Assembly: GCF_002797715.1 (NCBI RefSeq) | Contig: NZ_PGFF01000001.1 | Coordinates: forward strand, 2,317,304-2,381,303 | Source of the DNA: Diaminobutyricimonas aerilata | Lineage (GTDB): Bacteria; Actinomycetota; Actinomycetes; Actinomycetales; Microbacteriaceae | Direction: 5' to 3' | Length of the DNA stretch: 64,000 bases | Shown: piece by piece, positions 10,565 to 17,805 of the stretch | Position numbering within the stretch: the first letter of the stretch is position 1 | Layout of the letters: every line of letters starts with the position of its first letter | Program-made: the position numbers and the translations under genes | The notes under the pieces: generated by a model | What the model was told of the DNA's origin: nothing | Databases searched by the model: none | What the model saw: the letters and a program-made list of their open reading frames with translations, nothing else

Positions 10565-11242
10565 TCAGCCCCCGTCGGCGGCGAGTCGGTAGCCCGACCC
10601 CCGCACCGTCTGGATGGCGTCGCGACCGAAGGGGCGGTCGAGCTTGTTGCGCAGGTGCCGCACGTACACCTCCACGATGTTCGGGTCGCCCTCGAAGTCG
10701 AAGTCCCACACGTTGCCGAGCACCTCGCGTTTGGAGACGACCTCGCCCTTGCGTCGCATGAGGAAGTCGAGCACGGCCAGCTCGCGCGCGGTCAGGTCGA
10801 CCTCGGTGCCGCCGCGGCTGACGCGCCGCGCGGCCGGGTCGTAGCGCAGGTCACCGGCTTCGAGCACGACCGGCCGGTCGCGCGCGCCGCGCCGCACGAG
10901 GGCGCGGATGCGGGCCACGAGCACGGCGAACGAGAACGGTTTGGTGAGGTAGTCGTCGGCGCCGGTGTCGAGCGCCTCCACCTGGTCCCACTCGCCGTCC
11001 TTCGCCGTGAGCATGAGCACCGGCGTCCAGTCCTCTTCCGCACGGAGCGTCTGGCACACCCGGTAGCCGCTCATCCCCGGCATCATGATGTCGAGCACGA
11101 TCACGTCGTAGTCGTTCTCGCGGGCGAGCCACAGACCGTCGGTGCCGGTGTGCGCGAGATCCACCGCGAACCCCTCCGCCTCGAGCCCGCGGCGCACCCC
11201 GTCGGCGAGACGGCGCTCATCGTCGACGACCAGGATGCGCAT
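10565..11242 (-). CDS. OmpR/PhoB-family response regulator
   Basis: 225-residue DNA-binding response regulator. The receiver domain (residues 1-115) has the acidic pair Asp7/Asp8, the phosphoacceptor Asp51 in LDIMMPG, the threonine in LTAKDG and the conserved lysine in LTKPF. The winged-helix effector (about 125-222) ends in the usual VEVYVRHLRNKLD and TVRGSGYRL. Its partner kinase follows after three bases. CTGAAGCG direct repeats just upstream suggest autoregulation. Confidence 0.95.
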   Translation of the reverse strand: MRILVVDDERRLADGVRRGLEAEGFAVDLAHTGTDGLWLARENDYDVIVLDIMMPGMSGYRVCQTLRAEEDWTPVLMLTAKDGEWDQVEALDTGADDYLTKPFSFAVLVARIRALVRRGARDRPVVLEAGDLRYDPAARRVSRGGTEVDLTARELAVLDFLMRRKGEVVSKREVLGNVWDFDFEGDPNIVEVYVRHLRNKLDRPFGRDAIQTVRGSGYRLAADGG

Positions 11243-11265
11243 GCGATCAGTCTGGCGTGCCGGTG

Positions 11266-11284
11266 CTGAAGCGGGGCTGAAGCG
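11266..11284. promoter_or_regulatory. Direct-repeat boxes upstream of the response-regulator gene
   Basis: CTGAAGCG at 11266 and CTGAAGCG at 11277, 11 bases apart, begin 24 bases upstream of the regulator's start codon. The pair matches the boxes before the PepSY gene except for one base of the 3-base spacer (GGG here, CGG there). Candidate binding site of the encoded regulator. Confidence 0.55.
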
Positions 11285-11308
11285 GCACCGCGGTCACCGG
11301 TCTCCGCG

Positions 11309-11414
11309 GCGAGCGCGCTGTCGACTATCCGGCGAGCGCGCTGTCGCCTATGCGGCGAGCGCGATGTCGCCTATGCGGCGAGCGCGATGTCGCCTATGCG
11401 GCGAGCGCGATGTC
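11309..11414. repeat. 23-bp tandem repeat covering the 3' end of the ClgR-like gene
   Basis: A GCGAGCGCG-containing unit recurs exactly every 23 bases (starts 11309, 11332, 11355, 11378, 11401). The inner copies are identical or nearly so and the outer ones diverged. Read on the minus strand, each inner unit carries the codons for Ile-Ala-Leu-Ala-Ala and a TAG stop. The gene's real C-terminus uses the copy at 11394-11414 and the remaining copies trail behind it. There is no spacer structure, so this is not CRISPR. Confidence 0.9.
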
Positions 11415-11735
11415 CGGCCGGCGCTCCGAGTACGGGGCCGGCAGCGGCGCGATCTCGCGCACGACGTGCAGTTCGGTCGGCCGCACGTCCACGGTCGGCG
11501 TGAGGTCGAGCACGAGCGCCTCATCGGCCACCTCGCGCAGCAGGTCGAGCAGCGTCAGGTCGAACACCCGCAGGATGGTGTCGAGGATCTCGCTCGACGC
11601 CTCCTTGCGCCCCCGCTCGATCTCGCTGAGGTACGGCATCGACACGCTCGACCGCTCGGAGAGCTCACGCAGCGTCAGCCCGCGCTCGAGGCGGATGCGC
11701 CGCAGCGCCTGACCGAGGACGTGTCGCAGGAGCAT
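11394..11735 (-). CDS. clgR: ClgR/PopR-like XRE-family regulator with a C-terminal Leu-Ala-Ala end
   Basis: 113-residue HTH (XRE) regulator. The helix-turn-helix (residues 5-62) includes LTLRELSERSSVSMPYLSEIERGRKEASSE; the YLSEIERGRKE core is the signature of ClgR/PopR, activators of clp protease and stress genes in actinobacteria. The rest is short and ends in DIALAA. ClgR and PopR proteins are known ClpP substrates through a C-terminal Ala-Ala degron, and the SsrA tag also ends in ALAA, so this protein is probably unstable. A leaderless promoter and a palindrome with a ClgR-like core lie directly upstream. No clp gene is in the window. It sits between the two-component system and osmC in the same direction. 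The exact ClgR versus PopR name is less certain than the family. Confidence 0.85.
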   Translation of the reverse strand: MLLRHVLGQALRRIRLERGLTLRELSERSSVSMPYLSEIERGRKEASSEILDTILRVFDLTLLDLLREVADEALVLDLTPTVDVRPTELHVVREIAPLPAPYSERRPDIALAA

Positions 11736-11741
11736 GACGGC

Positions 11742-11796
11742 ACGGTATCGCGGGTGGCCCGTCCGCCTGAAGCGGATTCGCCGTGAGCGGAATCCG
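11742..11796 (-). promoter_or_regulatory. clgR promoter: palindromic operator plus -10 of a leaderless transcript
   Basis: On the minus strand, TACCGT (11747-11742) lies six bases before the ATG at 11735. Just upstream of where a -35 would be, an inverted repeat CGGATTC, ten bases, GAATCCG spans 11773-11796. Its centre, read on the minus strand, is CGCTCACGGCG, which fits the core CGCYNANRGCG recalled for corynebacterial ClgR sites. This is consistent with autoactivation. Confidence 0.55.
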
Positions 11797-11811
11797 ACCC
11801 CGACCGGGCCT

Positions 11812-12279
11812 TCAGGCGGTCAGCGCGACGGGTTCGTGATGCACGGGGAAGTTGACGGATGCGGCGATGAAGCACTTCGCCGCGGCCTCCGCGTGCAGCG
11901 ACTGGGCGAGCTCCGTGTCGCCGCTCGCGATCGTGACGCGGGGGCGCAGGGTGACCGATGCGAACGCTCCACCGCCGTCCGCCGTCGTGTGCAGCGTGCC
12001 GACCGCGTCGTCGCTGTACTCGGTGACGATGACGCCGTGCCGGGTGGCGACGTGCAGGTAGCTGAGCAGGTGGCACTCCGACAGCGCGGCGAGCAACAGC
12101 TCCTCGGGGTTCCACCGGTCGCGGTCACCGTGGAAGACGCGGTCGCTCGACACCGCGATCTCGTGTTTGCCGTCGGCGCGCAGCACGCCGTCGCGGCCGT
12201 AGTCCCGGTAGCCGGAGGTGCCCGTACCGCGATTGCCCGTCCAACGGATCGAGACGGCGTAGTCGTGGTCGGTGCGCAT
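11812..12279 (-). CDS. OsmC/Ohr-family peroxidase-like protein
   Basis: 155-residue OsmC-fold protein, expected to reduce organic hydroperoxides with a Cys pair. Both redox cysteines are visible: LSECHLLSYLH (about residue 69) and AAKCFIAAS (about 135), each in the usual context, with a WNPEELLLAALSECH lead-in. This subfamily (YhfA/OsmC-like rather than Ohr proper) often lacks clear physiology. The start at ATG 12279 has GGGAG five bases upstream. It may be co-transcribed into clgR, although clgR has its own promoter. Confidence 0.9.
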   Translation of the reverse strand: MRTDHDYAVSIRWTGNRGTGTSGYRDYGRDGVLRADGKHEIAVSSDRVFHGDRDRWNPEELLLAALSECHLLSYLHVATRHGVIVTEYSDDAVGTLHTTADGGGAFASVTLRPRVTIASGDTELAQSLHAEAAAKCFIAASVNFPVHHEPVALTA

Positions 12280-12326
12280 GGCGGCTCCCGGGGGGTGTCG
12301 AGGGGCGGGAATAGACTCATCCCACC

Positions 12327-13670
12327 ATGACTGACATCCTCGCCGCCCCCGCCACCACCGTTCCCCAGGAGCGCAAGATCGTCACCGCGATCCCCGGTCC
12401 GCGGTCGCAGGAGCTGCAGCGACGCCGACTCGAGGTCGTCAGCGACGGGGTCTCGTCGGCGCTGCCGGTGTTCATCGAGCGCGCGCACGGCGCGATCGTC
12501 GAAGACGTCGATGGCAACCGCTTCATCGACCTCGGCGCCGGGATCGGCGTCACGACCATCGGGCACACGGTCGAGTCCGTCGTCGCCGCGGCGACGGCCC
12601 AGCTGCAGAAGGTCACCCACACGCTGTTCACGATCACCCCGTACGAGGAGTACGTGCGGGTCGCCGAACTGCTCGCCCAGCACACGCCGGGCGACTTCGC
12701 GAAGAAGACGGTTCTCGTCAACTCCGGGGCGGAAGCGGTCGAGAACGCGGTCAAGATCGCCCGCAAGCACACCCGTCGCCCCGGTGTGGCGGTGCTCGAG
12801 CACGCGTACCACGGCCGCACGAACCTCACCATGGCGATGAACTTCAAGGCGTCGCCGTACTCCACCGGATTCGGTCCGTTCGCAGGCGATGTGTACCGCG
12901 CCCCGAACTCCTACCCGTTCCATGACGGTCTCGACGGACAGGCCGCCGCGCAGCGCACGATCTCGTACCTCGAGAAGACCGTGGGCGCGAGCGACCTCGC
13001 CTGCCTCGTGGTCGAGCCGATCCAGGGCGAGGGCGGATTCGTCGTGCCCGCCGACGGGTACCTGCCCGCCCTGCAGGAGTGGTGCACCGCGAACGGCATC
13101 GTGTTCGTCGCCGACGAGATCCAGAGCGGCATGGCCCGCACCGGCGCGTACTACGCGAGCGAGCACTTCGGACTCGTGCCCGACCTCGTGCTGAGCGCGA
13201 AGGGCATCGCCGCGGGTCTGCCCCTCGCCGCGGTCACCGGCCGCGCCGAGATCATGGACTCCGCCCAGCCGGGCGGACTCGGCGGCACCTTCGGCGGCAA
13301 CCCGGTGGCCGCGGCCGCCGCGATCGCCGTGTTCGAGCTCATCGAGCGGGAGGATCTGCTCGGCGCCGGTCGCCGCATCGAGGCGACGCTCAAGCCCGCC
13401 CTCGAGCAGCTGCGCGCCAAGTACCCGGTGATCGCGGATGTGCGGGGCATCGGCGCGATGCTCGCGATCGAGCTCATCGACCCGGCGACCGGCGCTCCCG
13501 CCGCCGACGTCGTGACCGACGTCGCGGCCCGCGCCGCGCAGGAGGGCGTGCTCGTGCTCACCGCGGGCACCTACGGCAACGTGCTGCGCTTCCTTCCCAG
13601 CCTCGCCATCAGCGACGAGCTGCTGCTCGACGCGATCGGCGTGCTCGACCGCGCCCTCGCCGCCCGGTGA
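12327..13670 (+). CDS. gabT: 4-aminobutyrate--2-oxoglutarate transaminase, copy 2
   Basis: 447-residue class III aminotransferase closely related to copy 1: the same PGPRSQELQRRR start, NSGAEAVENAVKIARKHTRR, YHGRTNLTM, FVADEIQSGMARTG, lysine in LSAKGIAAGLPL and GGTFGGNPV. The C-terminal third diverges most. A -10-like TAGACT lies nine bases before the ATG (12312-12317). It overlaps the asparaginase gene by GTGA, so the two are probably co-translated. That pairing suggests a role in amino-acid nitrogen recycling and may give it a different substrate or inducer from copy 1. Confidence 0.93.
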   Translation: MTDILAAPATTVPQERKIVTAIPGPRSQELQRRRLEVVSDGVSSALPVFIERAHGAIVEDVDGNRFIDLGAGIGVTTIGHTVESVVAAATAQLQKVTHTLFTITPYEEYVRVAELLAQHTPGDFAKKTVLVNSGAEAVENAVKIARKHTRRPGVAVLEHAYHGRTNLTMAMNFKASPYSTGFGPFAGDVYRAPNSYPFHDGLDGQAAAQRTISYLEKTVGASDLACLVVEPIQGEGGFVVPADGYLPALQEWCTANGIVFVADEIQSGMARTGAYYASEHFGLVPDLVLSAKGIAAGLPLAAVTGRAEIMDSAQPGGLGGTFGGNPVAAAAAIAVFELIEREDLLGAGRRIEATLKPALEQLRAKYPVIADVRGIGAMLAIELIDPATGAPAADVVTDVAARAAQEGVLVLTAGTYGNVLRFLPSLAISDELLLDAIGVLDRALAAR

Positions 13671-14647
13671 CGGCTCCGCTCGACGCGAGCGGCGTGCGCG
13701 AGCTCGCCGTGCTCGAACGCTCCGGTTTCCTCGAGTCCCGGCATCTCGGGGTCGCCGCGGTGGTCGCGCCCGACGGCTCCCTCCTGCGCGCCGTCGGCGA
13801 TGTCGAGGCGCTCATCTTCCCGAGGTCGAGCCTCAAGCCCGTGCAGGCGGTGGCGGTGCTGCGCGCCGGAGCGGTGCTCGACGACGATCAGCTCGCCCTC
13901 GCGACGGCGAGCCACAGCGGCACCGATCGGCACCTCGCCGTGGTCGCGTCGACGCTCGCGTCGGTCGGTCTCGACGAGGGCGCCCTCGGCACTCCGGCCG
14001 ACCGACCGCTCGACCCGGCCGCGCGCGCCGCGCATCCGGAACCGCGTCGGATCGCGATGACCTGCTCGGGCAAGCACGCCGCGTTCCTCGCCGCGTGCGT
14101 CGCGAACGACTGGTCGACCCACGACTACCTGGACCCCGCCCACCCGCTGCAGCAGCGCATCCGGGATGCCGTCGCCGAGTTCACCGGGCAGCCGGTGGAG
14201 CACAGCGGTGTCGACGGCTGCGGGGCGCCCGTGCACGCGGTGAGCACGCGGGGGCTCGCCCGGGCGATCGGCCGCATCGGTCGTGAGGGTTCGGACGACC
14301 CGCACGCGTCCCGGCTCGCCGCCGCCGTGCGCGCGCGACCGTGGGCCGTCGCCGGACCCGGCCGACCCGACACCGTCGCGATCGAGCGCCTCGGCGTGTT
14401 CTCGAAGTTCGGGGCGGAGGGCATCATGGTCATGGCCACCGCCGACGGCACCGCCGTCGCGCTCAAGATGCTCGACGGCAACGGCCGGGCCGCGACCATG
14501 GTCGCGCTCGAGTTGCTCGTGCAGGCCGGCGCGGTCGCCCGCGACGCGGTCGACGAGGTGATCGCCGCGACGACGGATCCGGTCACCGGCGGCGACACCG
14601 TGGTCGGACGGCTGCGGCCCTCGCCGGAACTCGCCGCCGAGGCGTAG
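13667..14647 (+). CDS. L-asparaginase II-type (AnsA-like, PF06089) protein
   Basis: 326-residue protein of the Asparaginase_II family, which hydrolyses asparagine to aspartate and ammonia and is unrelated in sequence to E. coli AnsA/AnsB. Hallmarks are the N-terminal SGFLESRHLGVAAVV, PRSSLKPVQA, the substrate loop SHSGTDRHL, MTCSGKHAAFLAA, the central VDGCGAPVHAVS and the late KFGAEGIMV. It starts at GTG 13667 within the gabT stop (GTGA). It ends seven bases before the convergent aminotransferase gene with no room for a terminator. Confidence 0.9.
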   Translation: MTAPLDASGVRELAVLERSGFLESRHLGVAAVVAPDGSLLRAVGDVEALIFPRSSLKPVQAVAVLRAGAVLDDDQLALATASHSGTDRHLAVVASTLASVGLDEGALGTPADRPLDPAARAAHPEPRRIAMTCSGKHAAFLAACVANDWSTHDYLDPAHPLQQRIRDAVAEFTGQPVEHSGVDGCGAPVHAVSTRGLARAIGRIGREGSDDPHASRLAAAVRARPWAVAGPGRPDTVAIERLGVFSKFGAEGIMVMATADGTAVALKMLDGNGRAATMVALELLVQAGAVARDAVDEVIAATTDPVTGGDTVVGRLRPSPELAAEA

Positions 14648-14654
14648 AGGTCGC

Positions 14655-16025
14655 TCAGGCGTAGAGACCGGCGACCGCGTCGCGGAACGCCTCGGTGTGC
14701 CGGGCGACGTCCTCCGACGTGGTCGACGGCGCCATGAGCGCCATGTTGTGGAACGGCGTGATGAGCAGCCCGCGGTTGAGCGCGTGCAGGTGCAGGTACT
14801 GCTGCAACGGGAAGTCGTCGGCGTCCGCCGCCTCACGTCCGTCGCGCGGCGCGGTGGCGCGGAAGCTGTACTCCGCGCGGGCCCCGAGCTGCGTCACCTG
14901 CCACGGCACCTCGAACTCGTCGATCGCGGCCTGCACTCCGGCGGTCCACTCGGACGCGCGCGCGATCATCCCGGGATACACCTCGGCCGTGAGCACCTCG
15001 CCGAGGGTCGCGCGGATGCCCGCGAGCGAGAGCGCGTTGCCCGCGAGGGTGCCGCCCACTCCCCCGACATCGATGTCCTCGAGTCCGTGCTCACCGCCGC
15101 GGAGCCGCACGCGCACCCGCTCGGCGAGCTCGGCCGTGAGCCCGAACGCGCCCGCCGGCACGCCGCCGGCGATCGTCTTGCCGACGACGACCGCATCCGG
15201 ACGCAGCCCGTCGCGCGCGGTCATCCCGCCCGGTCCGGCGCACAGCGTGTGGGTCTCGTCGATGACGAGCACGACCCCGAACCGATCGCACAGCTCGCGG
15301 ACGGCGTCGTGCCAGCCCGGCTCGGGCAGCACGATGCCGATGTTCGTCATCGCCGGTTCGATGAGCACCGCGGCGACCTCGCCCGTGGCGAGCGCCGCCT
15401 CGAACGCGGGCACATCGTTGAACGGCACGACGACCGTCGTCTCGTCGAGCGGCACCGGCGCGCCGATGTTGCCGCGACGCGCGACCACCCGACCGGAGTC
15501 GTCGAGGGTCGCGAAGGCCTCGTCGACCGAGCCGTGGTAGCTGTAGTCGATCACGAGCACCTTGCGCCGCCCGGTCACATGCCGGGCGTAGCGGATGACG
15601 GAGCGGTTCGCATCCGTGGCCGACAGGGTGAACTGCCACGACGGCACCCCGAAGCGGTCGGCGAGCAGCTCCGCGGCGGCCGCGGCGTCGTCGGTCGGCA
15701 GCATGAAGGTCGACCCGCGCGCGAGCCGCTCCGAGAGCGCCCGCACCGCCGCCTCGGGGGCGTGACCGACCATCGCGCCGGTGTCGCCGAGGCAGAGGTC
15801 GACGTGGTCGATGCCGTCGACGCACGTGAAGTGCGAACCGGCGGCACTGTCGACGTACACCGGCCAGGGGCCGGGCCACTTGCTCATCCAGAGCATCGGT
15901 ACCCCGTCGGGCAGGTGCGCGGAGGCGTCACGCCAGCGCTCCTCCGAGCGCGGGCGGGCAGCGCGGAACGCCGCCACCTCCTGATCCCAGAGCCGCTCGA
16001 GCCGTGCCCGGTCGAGGGTGTTCAC
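14655..16025 (-). CDS. Class III aminotransferase (glutamate-1-semialdehyde-mutase-like), end of pot operon
   Basis: 456-residue PLP enzyme of the class III fold, closer to the GSA aminomutase-like transaminases than to the two GabT proteins. Visible are GDTGAMVGHAP, the phosphate-binding region SATDANRSVIRYARHVTG, YHGSVDEAF, the PLP aspartate in LVIDETHTLCAGPGG, the lysine in VVVGKTIAGGVPAGAFGL and GGVGGTLAGNALS. The GTG start at 16025 overlaps the potC stop (GTGA), so it is the fifth cistron of the transporter operon and probably deaminates the imported compound. It is not a haem-pathway hemL by context. The substrate is unknown. Confidence 0.86.
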   Translation of the reverse strand: MNTLDRARLERLWDQEVAAFRAARPRSEERWRDASAHLPDGVPMLWMSKWPGPWPVYVDSAAGSHFTCVDGIDHVDLCLGDTGAMVGHAPEAAVRALSERLARGSTFMLPTDDAAAAAELLADRFGVPSWQFTLSATDANRSVIRYARHVTGRRKVLVIDYSYHGSVDEAFATLDDSGRVVARRGNIGAPVPLDETTVVVPFNDVPAFEAALATGEVAAVLIEPAMTNIGIVLPEPGWHDAVRELCDRFGVVLVIDETHTLCAGPGGMTARDGLRPDAVVVGKTIAGGVPAGAFGLTAELAERVRVRLRGGEHGLEDIDVGGVGGTLAGNALSLAGIRATLGEVLTAEVYPGMIARASEWTAGVQAAIDEFEVPWQVTQLGARAEYSFRATAPRDGREAADADDFPLQQYLHLHALNRGLLITPFHNMALMAPSTTSEDVARHTEAFRDAVAGLYA

Positions 16026-16891
16026 GAGGTGCTCCCCATGCGCTTGCGGCGCGCCGCCGCGGTCAGCTGCGCGACGATCACGATGGCGATCGCGAGCAGG
16101 AACACCGCCGACGCGATGACGTTCGCCTCGGCGGGGATGCCGCGGGCCGCCGCGGTGTAGACGTACTTCGGGAAGGTCACGACCGGGCCCGAGTTGAAGT
16201 TCGTGATGATGAAGTCGTCGAAGCTCAACGCGAACGACAGCAGCGCCGCGGCGATGATGCCGGGCAGCAGCAGCGGGAACGTGATGCGCCAGAACACCTG
16301 CGCGGGCGAGGCGTAGAGGTCGCGGCCGGCCTCCTCGAGCGCCGGGTCGAGCGACGCGACGCGCGCCCGCACGGTGACGACGACGAAGCTGATGCAGAAC
16401 ATCACGTGCGCGAGGATGATCGTGCCGAGCCCCTTCTGCACGCCCGCACTGAGGAACTGCGCGGCCAGGCCGGCGCCGAGCACCACCTCGGGCGTCGCCA
16501 TCGGGAGGAAGAGCAGGAGCGTCGTCGCCGCGCGGGCACGGAAGCGGTACCGCACGAGGGCGATCGCGATCGCCGTGCCGAGCGCCGTCGCGATGACGGT
16601 CGACACGGTCGCGATGAGCACGCTGTTGCCGAACGCCTCGCACACGCCTTGCGAGTTGCAGACGGTGAGCCAGTTGTCGAGGGTGAACCCGCGCCACACG
16701 ATGTTCGTGCGACGGGAGTCGTTGAACGAGAAGGCGATCGTGTACGCGATCGGGATGAGCAGGAAGACGAGCGCGATGATCGCGTAGATCGCGAGTCCCC
16801 ACCGCCCCACCCCGAGCCGGAATCCCCGACGGGCTGGGCGCGGCGGTGTCGTCGCCGCGTCGGCGACGGCGGCGCCGGCCTGGATGGTCAC
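16022..16891 (-). CDS. ABC transporter permease, PotC-like
   Basis: 289-residue inner-membrane permease with about six helices. The coupling EAA loop reads EEAGRDLYASPAQVFWRITFPLLLPGI, and the SFDDFIITNF segment is characteristic of PotC-type spermidine/putrescine permeases. The start GTG 16891 overlaps potB (GTGA). It pairs with the next permease to form the channel of a polyamine- or amino-acid-type importer. Confidence 0.92.
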   Translation of the reverse strand: MTIQAGAAVADAATTPPRPARRGFRLGVGRWGLAIYAIIALVFLLIPIAYTIAFSFNDSRRTNIVWRGFTLDNWLTVCNSQGVCEAFGNSVLIATVSTVIATALGTAIAIALVRYRFRARAATTLLLFLPMATPEVVLGAGLAAQFLSAGVQKGLGTIILAHVMFCISFVVVTVRARVASLDPALEEAGRDLYASPAQVFWRITFPLLLPGIIAAALLSFALSFDDFIITNFNSGPVVTFPKYVYTAAARGIPAEANVIASAVFLLAIAIVIVAQLTAAARRKRMGSTS

Positions 16892-17802
16892 AACAGGTCC
16901 TCCGTTCCGCTCCGCTTCACGTACACGCTCACGAGGATCAGGATGGCGGCCATGAGCACGACCGAGAGGGCCGCCGCCGCCGGATAGTTCTGCAGCACGA
17001 GGAAGTTCGTCTCGATGACGTTGCCGATCATCGCGGTGTCGGTGCTGCCGAGGAAGTCGCGGCTCGCGTTGATGTAGTCCCCCGCGGCGGGGATGAAGGT
17101 GAGGAGGGTGCCCGAGACGACGCCGGGCATCGACAACGGCAGGGTGATCCGCCAGAACGTCGACGCGGGCGGGGCGTAGAGGTCCGCGCCGGCCTCGACG
17201 TAGCGCAGGTCGAGCCGTTCGAGGCTCGTGTAGATCGGCAGGCACATGAACGGGATGAAGTTGTAGGTGAGGCCGAAGATCACCGAGAACGGGGTGCCGG
17301 TCAGGTGCGCGTCGGCCGGGAGCAGCGCGAACGCCTGCAGCGCGGTGACGAGCGGTCCCTCATCCGACAGCACCTGCTTCCACGCCAGGGTGCGCAGCAG
17401 GAAGCTGATGAAGAACGGCGCGATGACGAGCGTGAGGGCGAGCGCCTGCCACAGCGGGTAGCGGCGCAGCTTGACGCCGATGAAGTAGGCCAGCGGATAG
17501 CTGAACAGCAGGGCGAGCACGGTCGCCGCTGCCGCGTAGCCGAACGACCGGAGCACGTGCGGCCAGTAGCCGTCGAGCACCTCGAGGTAGTTCTCCCAGC
17601 GGAACGCGTAGTCGAACTGCCCGATGTCGCCGAACTCACGCGGTGCCTGCAGGCTCGTCATGACGAGCGCGATGAGCGGGGCGAGGAAGAAGACGGCGAG
17701 GTAGAGCAGTCCGGGCAGCAACAGCCAGAGGGCGATGAGCCCGCGCCGCCGGGGCGCCGGTTCGGTGGGCGGGGCGGCGGTGGCGAACGCTCCGAACGCC
17801 AT
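16888..17802 (-). CDS. ABC transporter permease, PotB-like
   Basis: 304-residue permease with an Ala/Pro-rich N-terminus and six predicted helices. The EAA loop is VEAGADLYAPPASTFWRITLPLSMPGV, and GDYINASRDFLG is typical of the PotB side of the heterodimer. The ATG at 17802 follows potA by three bases. Its place between potA and potC and the strong similarity pattern make the family assignment firm. The transported molecule is inferred. Confidence 0.92.
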   Translation of the reverse strand: MAFGAFATAAPPTEPAPRRRGLIALWLLLPGLLYLAVFFLAPLIALVMTSLQAPREFGDIGQFDYAFRWENYLEVLDGYWPHVLRSFGYAAAATVLALLFSYPLAYFIGVKLRRYPLWQALALTLVIAPFFISFLLRTLAWKQVLSDEGPLVTALQAFALLPADAHLTGTPFSVIFGLTYNFIPFMCLPIYTSLERLDLRYVEAGADLYAPPASTFWRITLPLSMPGVVSGTLLTFIPAAGDYINASRDFLGSTDTAMIGNVIETNFLVLQNYPAAAALSVVLMAAILILVSVYVKRSGTEDLL

Positions 17803-17805
17803 GGG

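Noticed and set aside
11309-11414. Possible CRISPR-like array
   Set aside because: The 23-base units are contiguous without spacers and lie partly inside a coding sequence.
14655-16025. hemL (glutamate-1-semialdehyde aminomutase) of tetrapyrrole synthesis
   Set aside because: Family resemblance exists, but the gene is the coupled last cistron of a polyamine-type ABC transporter operon and no other hem gene is present.
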